From contig CP116227.1 in NCBI GenBank assembly GCA_038184435.1, positions 1,054,001-1,118,000 of the forward strand: DNA of 64,000 nucleotides, read 5' to 3'. The position numbers and the translations under genes are program-made. The notes beneath the pieces are model-generated. The model ran no database searches. It had not been told where the DNA came from and saw only the letters and a list, made by a program, of their open reading frames with translations. Shown here in pieces: positions 36,777-45,276 of this stretch; position 1 is the stretch's first letter; each line of letters begins with the position of its first letter. Origin of the DNA: Nocardioides alkalitolerans (lineage in GTDB: Bacteria; Actinomycetota; Actinomycetes; Propionibacteriales; Nocardioidaceae).

Positions 36777-37712
36777 GTGACTCGCGCCCCCGCCGTGCTC
36801 GCCGTGCTGCTCGCCGCGGCGTGCTTCGCCACGACCGGCACGGCGCAGGAGCTCGCCGACGTCGACGCGAGCGCGACGTCGGTCGGCGCGGCCCGGATCG
36901 TCGTCGGGGGCGGGATCCTCGGTGTCGTCGCCCTCCTCGCCGCACGATCGACGCCGTCGACCGGGACGACGACCGGCACGACGACGGCGAGCCGCCTCCC
37001 CGCCTGGCTCGTCGTCGCCGTCGGCGCCGCGGGCGTCGTGGCCTACCAGCCCTTCTTCTTCGCCGGTACGGCGCAGAACGGCGTCGCCGTCGGCACCGTC
37101 GTGGCGCTGGGCTCGGCGCCCGTGGCGACGGGCATGCTCGACGGCCTCGTCCGGCGGCAGGTGCCCTCGCTCCGCTGGTGCGTCGCGACCGCGGTGGCGC
37201 TCGTCGGCGTGGTGCTCGTCTCGGGCCTCGCCACGAGCGGCGCCGGGGCGGTCGCCCCTGCGGGCGTCGCCTCCTCGGTGGCGGCGGGCGCGTCGTACGC
37301 CCTCTACGCCCTCGCCGGCAAGCTGCTCCTCGACCGCGGCTGGACGCCGAGCACCTCCATGGGAGCGACCTTCGGGGCGGCGGCCGTCGCGAGCGTCCCG
37401 CTGCTCCTGCTGACGTCGACCGCGTGGCTGGCCACGCCCCGGGGCCTCGCCCTCGTGCTGTGGCTCGGTCTCGTCACGACCACGGTGGCCTACCTGCTGT
37501 TCGGCTGGGGCCTCCGGCGCCTCGAGCCCACGACCGTCGCCACCCTGACCCTCGCCGAGCCGCTCGGCGCCACCCTCCTGGGCCTCTTCGTGCTGCAGGA
37601 GCGCCTCACCGGGCTCGCGTCCGTGGGCCTCGTCGTCCTCGTCGTCGGCCTCGCGATCCTCAGCCTGCCGCAGCGGCGGGGGAGGAGGCTCGATGTCGCC
37701 CCGGCGGCGTGA
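36777..37712 (+). CDS. EamA/DMT-family transporter
   Basis: A 311-residue membrane protein with ten predicted helices in two EamA repeats, the drug/metabolite exporter layout. Family features include GTAQNGVAVGTVVALGSAPV in the first half and GLVTTTVAYLLFGWGLRRLEPTTVATLTLAEPLGATLLG in the second. Start GTG at 36777 (MTRAPAVLAVLL); there is no Shine-Dalgarno sequence, and TAACAAT lies just upstream. The next gene, a GntR regulator, overlaps its end by 20 bases, so it may control this exporter. Substrate unknown. Confidence 0.9.
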   Translation: MTRAPAVLAVLLAAACFATTGTAQELADVDASATSVGAARIVVGGGILGVVALLAARSTPSTGTTTGTTTASRLPAWLVVAVGAAGVVAYQPFFFAGTAQNGVAVGTVVALGSAPVATGMLDGLVRRQVPSLRWCVATAVALVGVVLVSGLATSGAGAVAPAGVASSVAAGASYALYALAGKLLLDRGWTPSTSMGATFGAAAVASVPLLLLTSTAWLATPRGLALVLWLGLVTTTVAYLLFGWGLRRLEPTTVATLTLAEPLGATLLGLFVLQERLTGLASVGLVVLVVGLAILSLPQRRGRRLDVAPAA

Positions 37713-38370
37713 GGCCGCGCCGGGCCCGACCGCGGTCGAGCGCCTGGCGGCCACCCTCCGCGACGCGATCCTCGACCGCGGGGTCCTCGCGCCGGGCGAC
37801 CCGTTGCGCGAGGAGGACCTCGCCCGCGACCACGACGTCTCGCGCCACACCGCCCGCGCGGCGCTCGCGCTGCTGCGGGCGGAGCGCCTCGTCGTGGCGG
37901 TCCCGTACGCCGGCGCCCGCGTCGCGACCCCCGACGACGCCGCGCTCGGGGCGCTGCAGGAGTTGCGGGCCGCGCTCGAGACCGAGGCCGTCCGCATCGT
38001 CACCGAGCGGCACGGCAGCCCGTGGCCGGCGGAGGTGCGGATGCCGATGGACGCGGCCGTCGAGGCGCTGGCCACGGCGGAGGCGGCCGACGACTGGCGC
38101 GCGACGCTGCACGCGCACGCCGCGGTCCACCGGGCCGTGGTCGAGGCCGCCGAGAGCCCGCGGATCGCGGCGGCCCACGCGCAGCTGGAGTCGGAGATCC
38201 TGCTCGTGCTCGCCCACCTCCGTCCCGACTACCCGGCGGGCTCGCTGGCCGAGGAGCACCGCTGCTACCTCGACGCCCTGCCCGAGCGGGGCGGCGCCGC
38301 CGTGCGGGAGCACCTCGACCGATCGACGAGCCTCATCCGCGCGGCCCGGCGCGCTGTGGGTGACGTCTGA
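37693..38370 (+). CDS. GntR family transcriptional regulator (FadR/FCD type)
   Basis: A 225-residue regulator. Residues about 14-76 are the winged helix-turn-helix (RLAATLRDAILDRGVLAPGDPLREEDLARDHDVSRHTARAALALLRAERLV). The C-terminal part is all-helical and of FCD type, beginning LGALQELRAALETEAVRIV with a His near 144-146 in LHAHAAVHRAVV that could help bind a metal or organic acid. It starts inside the DMT transporter gene with a 20-base overlap. Likely target: the transporter and itself; effector unknown. Confidence 0.9.
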   Translation: MSPRRREAAPGPTAVERLAATLRDAILDRGVLAPGDPLREEDLARDHDVSRHTARAALALLRAERLVVAVPYAGARVATPDDAALGALQELRAALETEAVRIVTERHGSPWPAEVRMPMDAAVEALATAEAADDWRATLHAHAAVHRAVVEAAESPRIAAAHAQLESEILLVLAHLRPDYPAGSLAEEHRCYLDALPERGGAAVREHLDRSTSLIRAARRAVGDV

Positions 38371-38383
38371 GAGGCTGCAGGTC

Positions 38384-39307
38384 ATGGACCTCCGCATCTT
38401 CACCGAGCCCCAGCAGGGTGCGACCTACGACGACCTCCTCGCCGTCGCCCAGGAGACCGAGCGTCTCGGGTTCGACGCGTTCTTCCGCTCCGACCACTAC
38501 CTGCACATGAGCGGCGACGGACTGCCCGGCCCGAGCGACGCCTGGACGACGGTGGCGGGTCTCGCCCGCGAGACCAGCACGATCCGCCTCGGCACCCTCA
38601 TGACGTCGGCGACGTTCCGGCACCCCGGCGTCCTGGCGATCCAGGTGGCGCAGGTCGACCAGATGTCGGGCGGCCGGGTCGAGCTCGGGCTGGGCGCCGG
38701 GTGGTTCGAGGGCGAGCACGCGGCGTACGGCATCCCCTTCCCCGACACGCGCGAGCGCTTCGACCGGTACGCCGAGCAGCTCGAGATCGTCACGGGCCTG
38801 TGGGCGACGCCGCAGGGGGAGCGCTACTCGTTCACGGGCGAGCACTACACGCTGACGGACTCGCCCGCCCTGCCGAAGCCGGCCCAGGCCAAGCCCCCGG
38901 TGCTCGTCGGCGGGCTGGGCAAGCGCCGTACGCCGGAGCTCGCCGCGCGCTACGCCGACGAGTTCAACCTGCCCTTCGTCGACCTGGACACCACGCGCGC
39001 GCAGTTCGCACGGGTGCGCGAGGCGTGCGCGGCCATCGACCGCGACCCGGCCGAGCTCATCTGGTCGAACGCCCTCGTCGTCTGCGTCGGCGCCGACGAG
39101 GCCGAGATCGCCCGCCGGGCCGCTGCCATCGGCCGCGACGTCGACGAACTGCGGGCCAACGGGCTGGCCGGCACGCCGAGCGAGGTCGTGGACCGGCTCG
39201 GTGCGTTCGCCGAGGCCGGCGCGCAGCGCGCCTACCTGCAGGTGCTCGACCTGGGCGACCTCGACCACCTGCGGCTCATCGCCGCCGAGGTCCTGCCGCA
39301 CGTCTGA
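38384..39307 (+). CDS. LLM class F420-dependent oxidoreductase
   Basis: A 307-residue luciferase-like TIM-barrel oxidoreductase. Motifs are FRSDHYLHMSGDGLPGPSDAWT, TSTIRLGTLMTSATFRHP, SGGRVELGLGAGWFEGEHAAYGIPFP, and the late PPVLVGGLGKRRTPELAARYADEFN. These fit the F420-dependent rather than the FMN-dependent branch, which suits an actinobacterium. Substrate unknown. ATG at 38384 with a nearby GAGG; 13 bases after the GntR gene. Its 3' end overlaps the convergent next gene by 32 bases. Confidence 0.92.
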   Translation: MDLRIFTEPQQGATYDDLLAVAQETERLGFDAFFRSDHYLHMSGDGLPGPSDAWTTVAGLARETSTIRLGTLMTSATFRHPGVLAIQVAQVDQMSGGRVELGLGAGWFEGEHAAYGIPFPDTRERFDRYAEQLEIVTGLWATPQGERYSFTGEHYTLTDSPALPKPAQAKPPVLVGGLGKRRTPELAARYADEFNLPFVDLDTTRAQFARVREACAAIDRDPAELIWSNALVVCVGADEAEIARRAAAIGRDVDELRANGLAGTPSEVVDRLGAFAEAGAQRAYLQVLDLGDLDHLRLIAAEVLPHV

Positions 39308-39833
39308 GCCGCTGCCACCAGCCCGGGCGCGCGGACCTGCCGTCCGCGTGCCCGGCGCCGGGGTAGATCTCGTCGGTGCCGAGGTGCGCGACGTGTCCGT
39401 CGTAGGGCCCGATCTTCACGAGGGTGTCGCCGTCGCGCAGCACGACCTGCAGCCCGTGCTCCAGTTCCCAGTCGCAGCTCGACTCGACGTCGACGTACCA
39501 GGTGCCGTCGTGGCGCGCGACGTGCAGCTCGTCGCCGATCTCCACCTGCGACCAGACGTCCTCGGGGCGGCTCAGGGGCACGTCCAGGTCGACGTCCGCC
39601 GCGACGTCGGAGTAGTAGGCCCAGAGGAACGGCGTCAGCGTCTGCCGGAACTCGGTGGGGAGGGCCGCGAGGCGGCGGAGGACCGCGGCGACCTCGACCG
39701 GGTCGGCCTCCGGATCGTCGAGGATGACCGTGCCGGTCACCCCCAGCCCGGGGACCTCCAGGGTCGTGTCGCTCTCGAGCCAGCCGGACCGCTCGTCGAG
39801 TGTGAAGGTTCCGAAGCCGGGGATCTCCGTCAT
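39276..39833 (-). CDS. Protein of unknown function (possibly DUF6985-like)
   Basis: A 185-residue soluble protein. The start ATG at 39833 gives MTEIPGFGTFTLDERSGWLES; the longer frame upstream is antisense to dapA. The N-terminal half is beta-rich (TLEVPGLGVTGTVILDDPE). The C-terminal half has CDWELEHGLQVVLRDGDTLVKIGPYDGHV, a pattern I associate with the DUF6985 family, though not firmly. Function unknown. It converges on the LLM gene and is divergent from dapA. Confidence 0.75.
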   Translation of the reverse strand: MTEIPGFGTFTLDERSGWLESDTTLEVPGLGVTGTVILDDPEADPVEVAAVLRRLAALPTEFRQTLTPFLWAYYSDVAADVDLDVPLSRPEDVWSQVEIGDELHVARHDGTWYVDVESSCDWELEHGLQVVLRDGDTLVKIGPYDGHVAHLGTDEIYPGAGHADGRSARPGWWQRLRRAAGPRRR

Positions 39834-39942
39834 GCGCGCCACCGTGCCGCGCCGCGGGCCGTGCGAAACCCGGAGCGGGCGGGAGGTCCCCCGCGGTGCG
39901 CCGCGTGCAGCGGGGTGCCGCGGCAGGGATAGCCTGTCCCTC

Positions 39943-40845
39943 GTGACCACTGCTGCTCCCGCCGCGCCGTTCGGCCGCGTCCTGACCGCCATGGCGACCG
40001 CGTTCCACGCGGACGGCTCGCTCGACCTCGAGAGCACGCAGAAGATCGCCCGTCACCTCGTCGCCAACGGTCACGACGGCCTCGTGGTGTCCGGTACGAC
40101 GGGGGAGTCGCCCACCACGACCCAGGCCGAGGACGGCGAGATCCTCGCCGCGGTGCGGGACGCGGTCGGCCCGGACGTCACCCTGGTCGCCGGTGTCGGC
40201 ACCAACGACACGCGCACCTCCACCGAGCTGGCCCGTCAGGCGAACAAGAACGGCGCGGACGGCGTGCTCCTCGTGACGCCGTACTACAACAAGCCCGGCC
40301 AGAAGGGCATCCTGAACCACTTCCGCCAGGTGGTCGAGGCGGCCGAGCTCCCGGTGATGCTCTACGACATCCCGGGGCGCACGGGCTCGCAGATCGCGCT
40401 GGAGTCCTACGAGGAGATGGTCGGGTGGGAGCCCGTCGTCGCCGTCAAGGACGCGGTCGGTGACTTCGTGCGGGGCCTGCGGATCACGCAGCTCGGCTTC
40501 GCCGTGTACTCGGGCGACGACGCCCTCAACCTCGGCTGGCTCGCCCACGGCGCGAGCGGGTTCGTCTCGGTCTGCGGTCACGTCGCGGGCAACGAGCTGC
40601 GCTCGGTGCTCGACACCTTCTTCGCCGGCGACCCCGCCGGTGCACGCGAGATCTTCACGCGGCTGCTCCCCGCGTTCGACGCCGTGATGGGCGTCCCCAA
40701 CTACGGAGCCACCACCGCCAAGGCAGCACTCCAGCTCCTCGGCGTCCTCGATAACCGGAACGTGCGCAGCCCGCTCGTTCCCCTCGACGACGAGGAGGTC
40801 GCCGCCCTGCGCGCCGGCCTCGTGAAGTCGGGGCTCATCCACTAG
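39943..40845 (+). CDS. dapA: 4-hydroxy-tetrahydrodipicolinate synthase DapA
   Basis: Condenses pyruvate with aspartate semialdehyde, the first committed step to lysine and diaminopimelate for the cell wall. 300 aa. Visible motifs are SGTTGESPTTTQAED, the catalytic Tyr in VTPYYNKPGQKG, YDIPGRTGSQI, and the Schiff-base Lys in VVAVKDAVGD. GTG start with a TAGCCT box 7 bases upstream and no ribosome binding site, a leaderless arrangement. rnj follows 8 bases after, the usual actinobacterial dapA-rnj pair. Confidence 0.97.
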   Translation: MTTAAPAAPFGRVLTAMATAFHADGSLDLESTQKIARHLVANGHDGLVVSGTTGESPTTTQAEDGEILAAVRDAVGPDVTLVAGVGTNDTRTSTELARQANKNGADGVLLVTPYYNKPGQKGILNHFRQVVEAAELPVMLYDIPGRTGSQIALESYEEMVGWEPVVAVKDAVGDFVRGLRITQLGFAVYSGDDALNLGWLAHGASGFVSVCGHVAGNELRSVLDTFFAGDPAGAREIFTRLLPAFDAVMGVPNYGATTAKAALQLLGVLDNRNVRSPLVPLDDEEVAALRAGLVKSGLIH

Positions 40846-40853
40846 GAGTCCGC

Positions 40854-42545
40854 TTGTCCCATACTCACCCCGAGCTGTCCGCCCCCCCGGAGCTGCCGAA
40901 GGGCGGGCTGCGGGTCATCCCGCTCGGAGGTCTCGGCGAGGTCGGTCGCAACATGACCGTCTTCGAGCACGAGGGCCGTCTGCTCATCGTCGACTGCGGC
41001 GTCCTCTTCCCCGAGGACGACCACCCCGGCGTCGACCTGATCCTCCCCGACTTCGCCGCCATCCGTGACCGCCTCGACGCCGTCGAGGCGCTCGTGCTGA
41101 CGCACGGCCACGAGGACCACATCGGCGCGACGCCGTACCTGCTCCGCGAGCGCAACGACATCCCGCTCGTCGGCTCGCAGCTGACCCTCGCCCTGCTCGA
41201 GGGCAAGCTGCGCGAGCACCGGCTGCGCAACCCCGTGCAGCACGTCGTCAAGGCCGGTGACGTGATCACCTTCGGGCCGTTCGAGCTCGAGATGGTGGCG
41301 GTCAACCACTCGATCCCCGACGCGCTCGCGGTGGCGATCCGCACCAGCGCCGGTCTCGTCCTGCACACCGGCGACTTCAAGATGGACCAGCTGCCGCTGG
41401 ACGGTCGCATCACCGACCTCGTCTCGTTCGCGCGTCTCGGCGAGGAGGGCGTGGACCTGTTCCTCACGGACTCCACCAACGCCGAGGTGCCCGGGTTCAC
41501 CACCCACGAGAAGGACATCACGCCGGCGCTCGACCGCACCTTCTACGCGAGCGACCAGCGGATCATCGTCGCCTGCTTCGCCTCCCACGTGCACCGCGTG
41601 CAGCAGGTGCTCGACATGGCGGTCAAGCACCGCCGCAAGGTCGCCTGGGTCGGCCGGTCGATGGTGCGCAACATGGGCATCGCGCGCGAGCTGGGCTACC
41701 TCAACGTGCCGCCGGGACTCATCGTGGACGCCAAGCAGCTGACCGAGCTGCCGCCGCACCAGCAGGTGCTCATCTCGACGGGGTCGCAGGGCGAGCCGCT
41801 CTCGGCGCTGAGCCGCATCGCGCAGCGGAGCCACAACTTCGTGCACCTCGAGGAGAACGACACCGTCATCCTCGCCAGCTCGCTCATCCCGGGCAACGAG
41901 AACGCGGTCTACCGGGTCATCAACGGGCTCTCCAAGCTCGGCGCCAACGTCGTGCACAAGGGCAACGCGATGGTGCACGTCTCCGGTCACGCCAGCGCCG
42001 GCGAGCTCCTCTACTGCTACAACATCGTCAAGCCGCGCAACGTGCTCCCGGTCCACGGCGAGGTGCGGCACCTGCGGGCCAACGGCGACCTCGCCCGGGC
42101 GACCGGCGTGCCGGCCGACCGGGTGCTGCTGGCCGAGGACGGTGTCGTGGTCGACCTCGTCGACGGCGTCGCGTCGATCACCGGCAAGGTGGAGTGCGGC
42201 TACGTCTTCGTCGACGGCTCCAGCATCGGCGGCCTCTCGGAGTCCTCGCTCAAGGACCGTCGGATCCTCGGCGAAGAGGGCTTCATCTCGGTGATCGTGG
42301 TCGTCGACTCGGTGACCGGCAAGGTGCTGAGCGGCCCCGACATCCACGCCCGCGGCTTCGCGGAGGACGACTCGGCCTTCGACACCGTGCGCGGCCCCAT
42401 CCTCAAGGCCGTCGAGGCGGCGATCGCGGACGGCACGACGGACAACCACCAGCTCCAGCAGACCGTACGGCGCGTGGTCGGCCGCTGGGTCGGCGGCAAG
42501 CTGCGCCGGCGCCCGATGATCGTGCCGGTCGTCATCCAGGCCTGA
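40854..42545 (+). CDS. rnj: Ribonuclease J
   Basis: Metallo-beta-lactamase/beta-CASP ribonuclease with endo- and 5'-exonuclease activity in RNA processing and decay. 563 aa. The zinc motif HGHEDH appears in VLTHGHEDHIGATPYLL, with HTGDFKMD, SDSTNAEVPGFT-type region (LTDSTNAEVPGFT), and the beta-CASP part VACFASHVHRVQQV and VHVSGHASAGELL. The TTG start at 40854 is supported by AGGAG 5 bases after the dapA stop. Co-transcribed with dapA. Confidence 0.96.
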   Translation: MSHTHPELSAPPELPKGGLRVIPLGGLGEVGRNMTVFEHEGRLLIVDCGVLFPEDDHPGVDLILPDFAAIRDRLDAVEALVLTHGHEDHIGATPYLLRERNDIPLVGSQLTLALLEGKLREHRLRNPVQHVVKAGDVITFGPFELEMVAVNHSIPDALAVAIRTSAGLVLHTGDFKMDQLPLDGRITDLVSFARLGEEGVDLFLTDSTNAEVPGFTTHEKDITPALDRTFYASDQRIIVACFASHVHRVQQVLDMAVKHRRKVAWVGRSMVRNMGIARELGYLNVPPGLIVDAKQLTELPPHQQVLISTGSQGEPLSALSRIAQRSHNFVHLEENDTVILASSLIPGNENAVYRVINGLSKLGANVVHKGNAMVHVSGHASAGELLYCYNIVKPRNVLPVHGEVRHLRANGDLARATGVPADRVLLAEDGVVVDLVDGVASITGKVECGYVFVDGSSIGGLSESSLKDRRILGEEGFISVIVVVDSVTGKVLSGPDIHARGFAEDDSAFDTVRGPILKAVEAAIADGTTDNHQLQQTVRRVVGRWVGGKLRRRPMIVPVVIQA

Positions 42546-42548
42546 GGC

Positions 42549-43334
42549 TCACGTCCAGCGGGCGGCGTCGCCGGGCGTGACGAGGCCCGGTCGCGTCACA
42601 TCGGCGTCGACGCCGGCGTGGGGCCGCTCGCGGAGCGTGGCCAGGGCGCGGAGGAGACCGCGTCCGGCGGGTGCGGGATCCCCGGAGGCCGGGTCGTGGT
42701 CGATCACGCGACACCGGACGATGGGCTCACGCACCCGGATCCTGGCCTCGCCGAGGGCGAGCTCGCGGCCGGCCCAGGCGTCCTCGGTGAAGGGCTCTGA
42801 ACGGTCGGTGTCGTCGAGCACGAACGTCGACCGCAGGCGGGCCGCGGTGGCCTCCTCGGGCTCGACGAGGCCGGCCGCGCGCGCCAGGGCCCGCACCGTC
42901 GCGCGCGTGACGACGCTGACCGACGCGCCGTAGACGATCCCGCCCCGCGGTGCGACCGCCAGGGTGACGGTGCGGCCCAGGTGCGCGGAGAGCAGGGCGC
43001 TGTGGGCCGATGCTGCGAGGGGCTGTACCGTCACGCGTCGTCCCCAGTAGTCGACGTCCGCGGCCGTACCGTCGAGCTCGACGGGGCCGCTCGCCACGCC
43101 GTCGGGCGTCCGCAGGTCCCACCCGCCGGCGAGGCCGAGGTCGTCGTCGCGCAGGCTCGCCCGCACCGTGAGCAACCGCGGGTGGGCCACGGTGCGGAGC
43201 ACCGTGCGCCGGTCGGCGTCGAGGGCGCAGAGCAGGCGGTCACCCTCGGGGCCGTCGGGGTCGAGGCGCAGGGCGGGCAGCGACGGGTGCGTGGCGCCCT
43301 TCAGCAGCGCGACGCCCAGGCGGGACACGTGCAT
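42549..43334 (-). CDS. MOSC domain-containing protein
   Basis: A 261-residue protein with an N-terminal MOSC_N beta-barrel segment (SRLGVALLKGATHPSLPALRLDPDGPEGDRLLCALDADRRTVLRTV) and a C-terminal MOSC domain (about 125-255; VTRATVRALARAAG, RLRSTFVLDDTD, REPIVRCRVIDHDPASG). MOSC proteins handle the molybdenum cofactor or sulfur; in full-length enzymes a Cys binds molybdenum, and the Cys in IVRCRV is the candidate. Its 3' end is 3 bases from the rnj stop (convergent, no terminator space). Reaction unknown. Confidence 0.88.
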   Translation of the reverse strand: MHVSRLGVALLKGATHPSLPALRLDPDGPEGDRLLCALDADRRTVLRTVAHPRLLTVRASLRDDDLGLAGGWDLRTPDGVASGPVELDGTAADVDYWGRRVTVQPLAASAHSALLSAHLGRTVTLAVAPRGGIVYGASVSVVTRATVRALARAAGLVEPEEATAARLRSTFVLDDTDRSEPFTEDAWAGRELALGEARIRVREPIVRCRVIDHDPASGDPAPAGRGLLRALATLRERPHAGVDADVTRPGLVTPGDAARWT

Positions 43335-43340
43335 CGGACG

Positions 43341-44474
43341 TCAGAGCATCCCGGTGACGGGGTCGCGGTCGGTGAGGCAGTACGTCGCACCCGAGGGGTC
43401 CCGCAGCACCGTCCACCGCTCGTGCTCGGCGACCTGCTCCGCCCCCAGCGCGCGGTGCCGGGCGGTCTCGGCCGCGCGGTCGCTGCAGGCCACGTCGAGG
43501 TGCGCCGTGACGGCCGGGCGGTCGTCGTCGACCCGCTGGAACAGCAGGCGCAGCGGCTGGCCCTCGGGGCGGCGCAGCGAGGAGAACGCGCCGCTGACGC
43601 TCGACGGCTGCGGCACCCAACCGGTGAGCTCGGCCCAGAAGTCCCGCTCGGCGTCGACGAGGTGTGCTGGCGCGTCGACGCACACCTGGTCGACGGCCGA
43701 CCGGGACCCGTCGGGCCACGTCGCTGCCGGTGCCCGGAGGCAGGCGGCGTGGCCGACGCAGCAGAAGAGCAGGCCGCCGGGGGAGCGGAGCACCACGTAG
43801 CCGTGCGGGCTGCGGTGCACCACCCCCGCACCGAGGGCCACGGCCCGGTCGGCGGCGCGCGCCGGGTCGGGCACGTGGAGGTCGAGGTGGACGCGGGTCC
43901 GTGCGCCCGTGCCACGACCGTCGACCCGTTGGACCCGCAGGTGGTCGTGACCCGAGGGCGGGACCAGGGTCGCGAACTCGCCGGCGTCGCCCCGCGGGGG
44001 CGACAGTCGGTAGCCCGTCACGGCGGCCCAGTAGGCCGGTACGGAGTCCCAGTGCGACGCGTCGACGTCGAGGAAAGCGCTCACCCAGAACGGGCGTGCC
44101 GCCGTCTCGTCGGACTCCGCCACCGGGCGGTGCAGCACTGCCGAGACCGGCGCGACGACGAGGTCGTGGGGTGCGTCGGCGGCGGGCCGTGCCTCGGCGT
44201 CGACGATCAGCGAGAAGCCCGGGGCCGCGCGGGGCGGCCACACCAGCGTCACCCGCGGGTTCGCGGCGACGTTCGCGAGCGAGCCCCGGCCGGGCGTCCG
44301 CAGGCGCAGTCCGCCGACCACCCCGCCGGCCTCCCCGCCGGCCTCCCCGCCGGCCTCCTCGTCGGGTGCGACGTGCACCGCCTTCACGCCCGTGCCGTCG
44401 GTCGACAGCAGGTAACCCGTGCCGAACGTCGCCAGCACGTCGGGGAGGTCCGCGAGGTCGACGACGATGCTCAT
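43341..44474 (-). CDS. Flavin split-barrel domain fused to two VOC (glyoxalase-like) domains
   Basis: A 377-residue three-part protein. Residues 1-120 resemble the pyridoxamine-phosphate-oxidase-like split barrel (MSIVVDLADLPDVLATFGTGYLLSTDG, NPRVTLVWPP), interrupted by a Glu-Ala-Gly-Gly repeat tract near 41-54. Residues about 130-240 and 265-375 are two VOC domains of the glyoxalase_6 type (FLDVDASHWDSVPAYWAAVTGYRL, VDAERDFWAELTGWVP, VLRDPSGATYCL). All three parts lie in one frame with no stop. It may bind a flavin or a lipophilic ligand; reaction unknown. A TACGGT box lies 6 bases before the ATG, suggesting a leaderless mRNA. Confidence 0.8.
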   Translation of the reverse strand: MSIVVDLADLPDVLATFGTGYLLSTDGTGVKAVHVAPDEEAGGEAGGEAGGVVGGLRLRTPGRGSLANVAANPRVTLVWPPRAAPGFSLIVDAEARPAADAPHDLVVAPVSAVLHRPVAESDETAARPFWVSAFLDVDASHWDSVPAYWAAVTGYRLSPPRGDAGEFATLVPPSGHDHLRVQRVDGRGTGARTRVHLDLHVPDPARAADRAVALGAGVVHRSPHGYVVLRSPGGLLFCCVGHAACLRAPAATWPDGSRSAVDQVCVDAPAHLVDAERDFWAELTGWVPQPSSVSGAFSSLRRPEGQPLRLLFQRVDDDRPAVTAHLDVACSDRAAETARHRALGAEQVAEHERWTVLRDPSGATYCLTDRDPVTGML

Positions 44475-44564
44475 GGGGTCACCGTAGAGCGACGTGCCGA
44501 GGTTCCGGCAGGGCCGGAAAGGCCGTGGACAGATCCGGCGCGGGACGGCCACGGGGAGCCCGGG

Positions 44565-45239
44565 TCACACCGCCCGCAGGACGCCGAGCACGATGAGCGC
44601 CTGGCCCAGGTGGTAGGTCACCATCACCGCCACGTGCGGCCACGGCGCGACCCAGGTCCGCGGTCGGGCGAACCGGTCGAGCGCCAGCACCGTGTCGCTG
44701 GCGACGAACACCGCGGCGCCCGCGGCCACCAGCACGAGCCCGGTGCCCCAGCCCGTCACGAGCATCGCGCCGATGACGAGCATGTACGCCGCGACCGGAG
44801 CCGCGAGGCCGATCCCGCCCGACCGGAGGGTCGCCGGGAGCACGGCGCGTCCGGCCACCAGCGCTCCGACGAGGGCCACGGCCCCGCCCGCGAGCCACCA
44901 CGACACCGCGACCCCGAGGGTGGCGAAGCAGGCGACGTACGCCAGGTGGCCGACCAGGAACGCCCCCAGCCCGGCGAGGAAGCGCCGTTCGGACCCGCCC
45001 AGGAGGAAGACGTCGCCGACCGTGCCGAGGAGGAGCGCGCCGACGAGCCACGCGCCGGCCGTGCTGTCGACTGCTCCGCCCGCCAGCGCGGCGGTGGTGA
45101 GCGCCAGGAGGGCCGCGGGCTTGACGACGGCCTCCGTGCGGCGGTCCTCCTGCGCGACGGCCACCCAGTTGGTGACGGCGATGACGACGAACAGGGCGGC
45201 GGTCACGAGGACGAGCAGCGGCGGCACGCGCCGCAGCAT
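44565..45239 (-). CDS. Lysoplasmalogenase (YhhN family membrane protein)
   Basis: A 224-residue integral membrane protein with about eight helices. The YhhN signature appears as KPAALLALTTAALAGG, GALLLGTVGDVFLLGGSERRFLAGLGAFLVGHLAYVACF and ASDTVLALDRF, followed by MVTYHLGQALIVLG. The conserved acidic residues in the helices form the proposed hydrolase site. Family members hydrolyse the vinyl-ether bond of lysoplasmalogens in animals; the bacterial role is less clear. It lies 37 bases after cydDC on the same strand and may be read with it. ATG at 45239. Confidence 0.87.
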   Translation of the reverse strand: MLRRVPPLLVLVTAALFVVIAVTNWVAVAQEDRRTEAVVKPAALLALTTAALAGGAVDSTAGAWLVGALLLGTVGDVFLLGGSERRFLAGLGAFLVGHLAYVACFATLGVAVSWWLAGGAVALVGALVAGRAVLPATLRSGGIGLAAPVAAYMLVIGAMLVTGWGTGLVLVAAGAAVFVASDTVLALDRFARPRTWVAPWPHVAVMVTYHLGQALIVLGVLRAV

Positions 45240-45276
45240 GCCAGTGGCAGTCGGCGCCCGACCACGGCGCCCCGCG

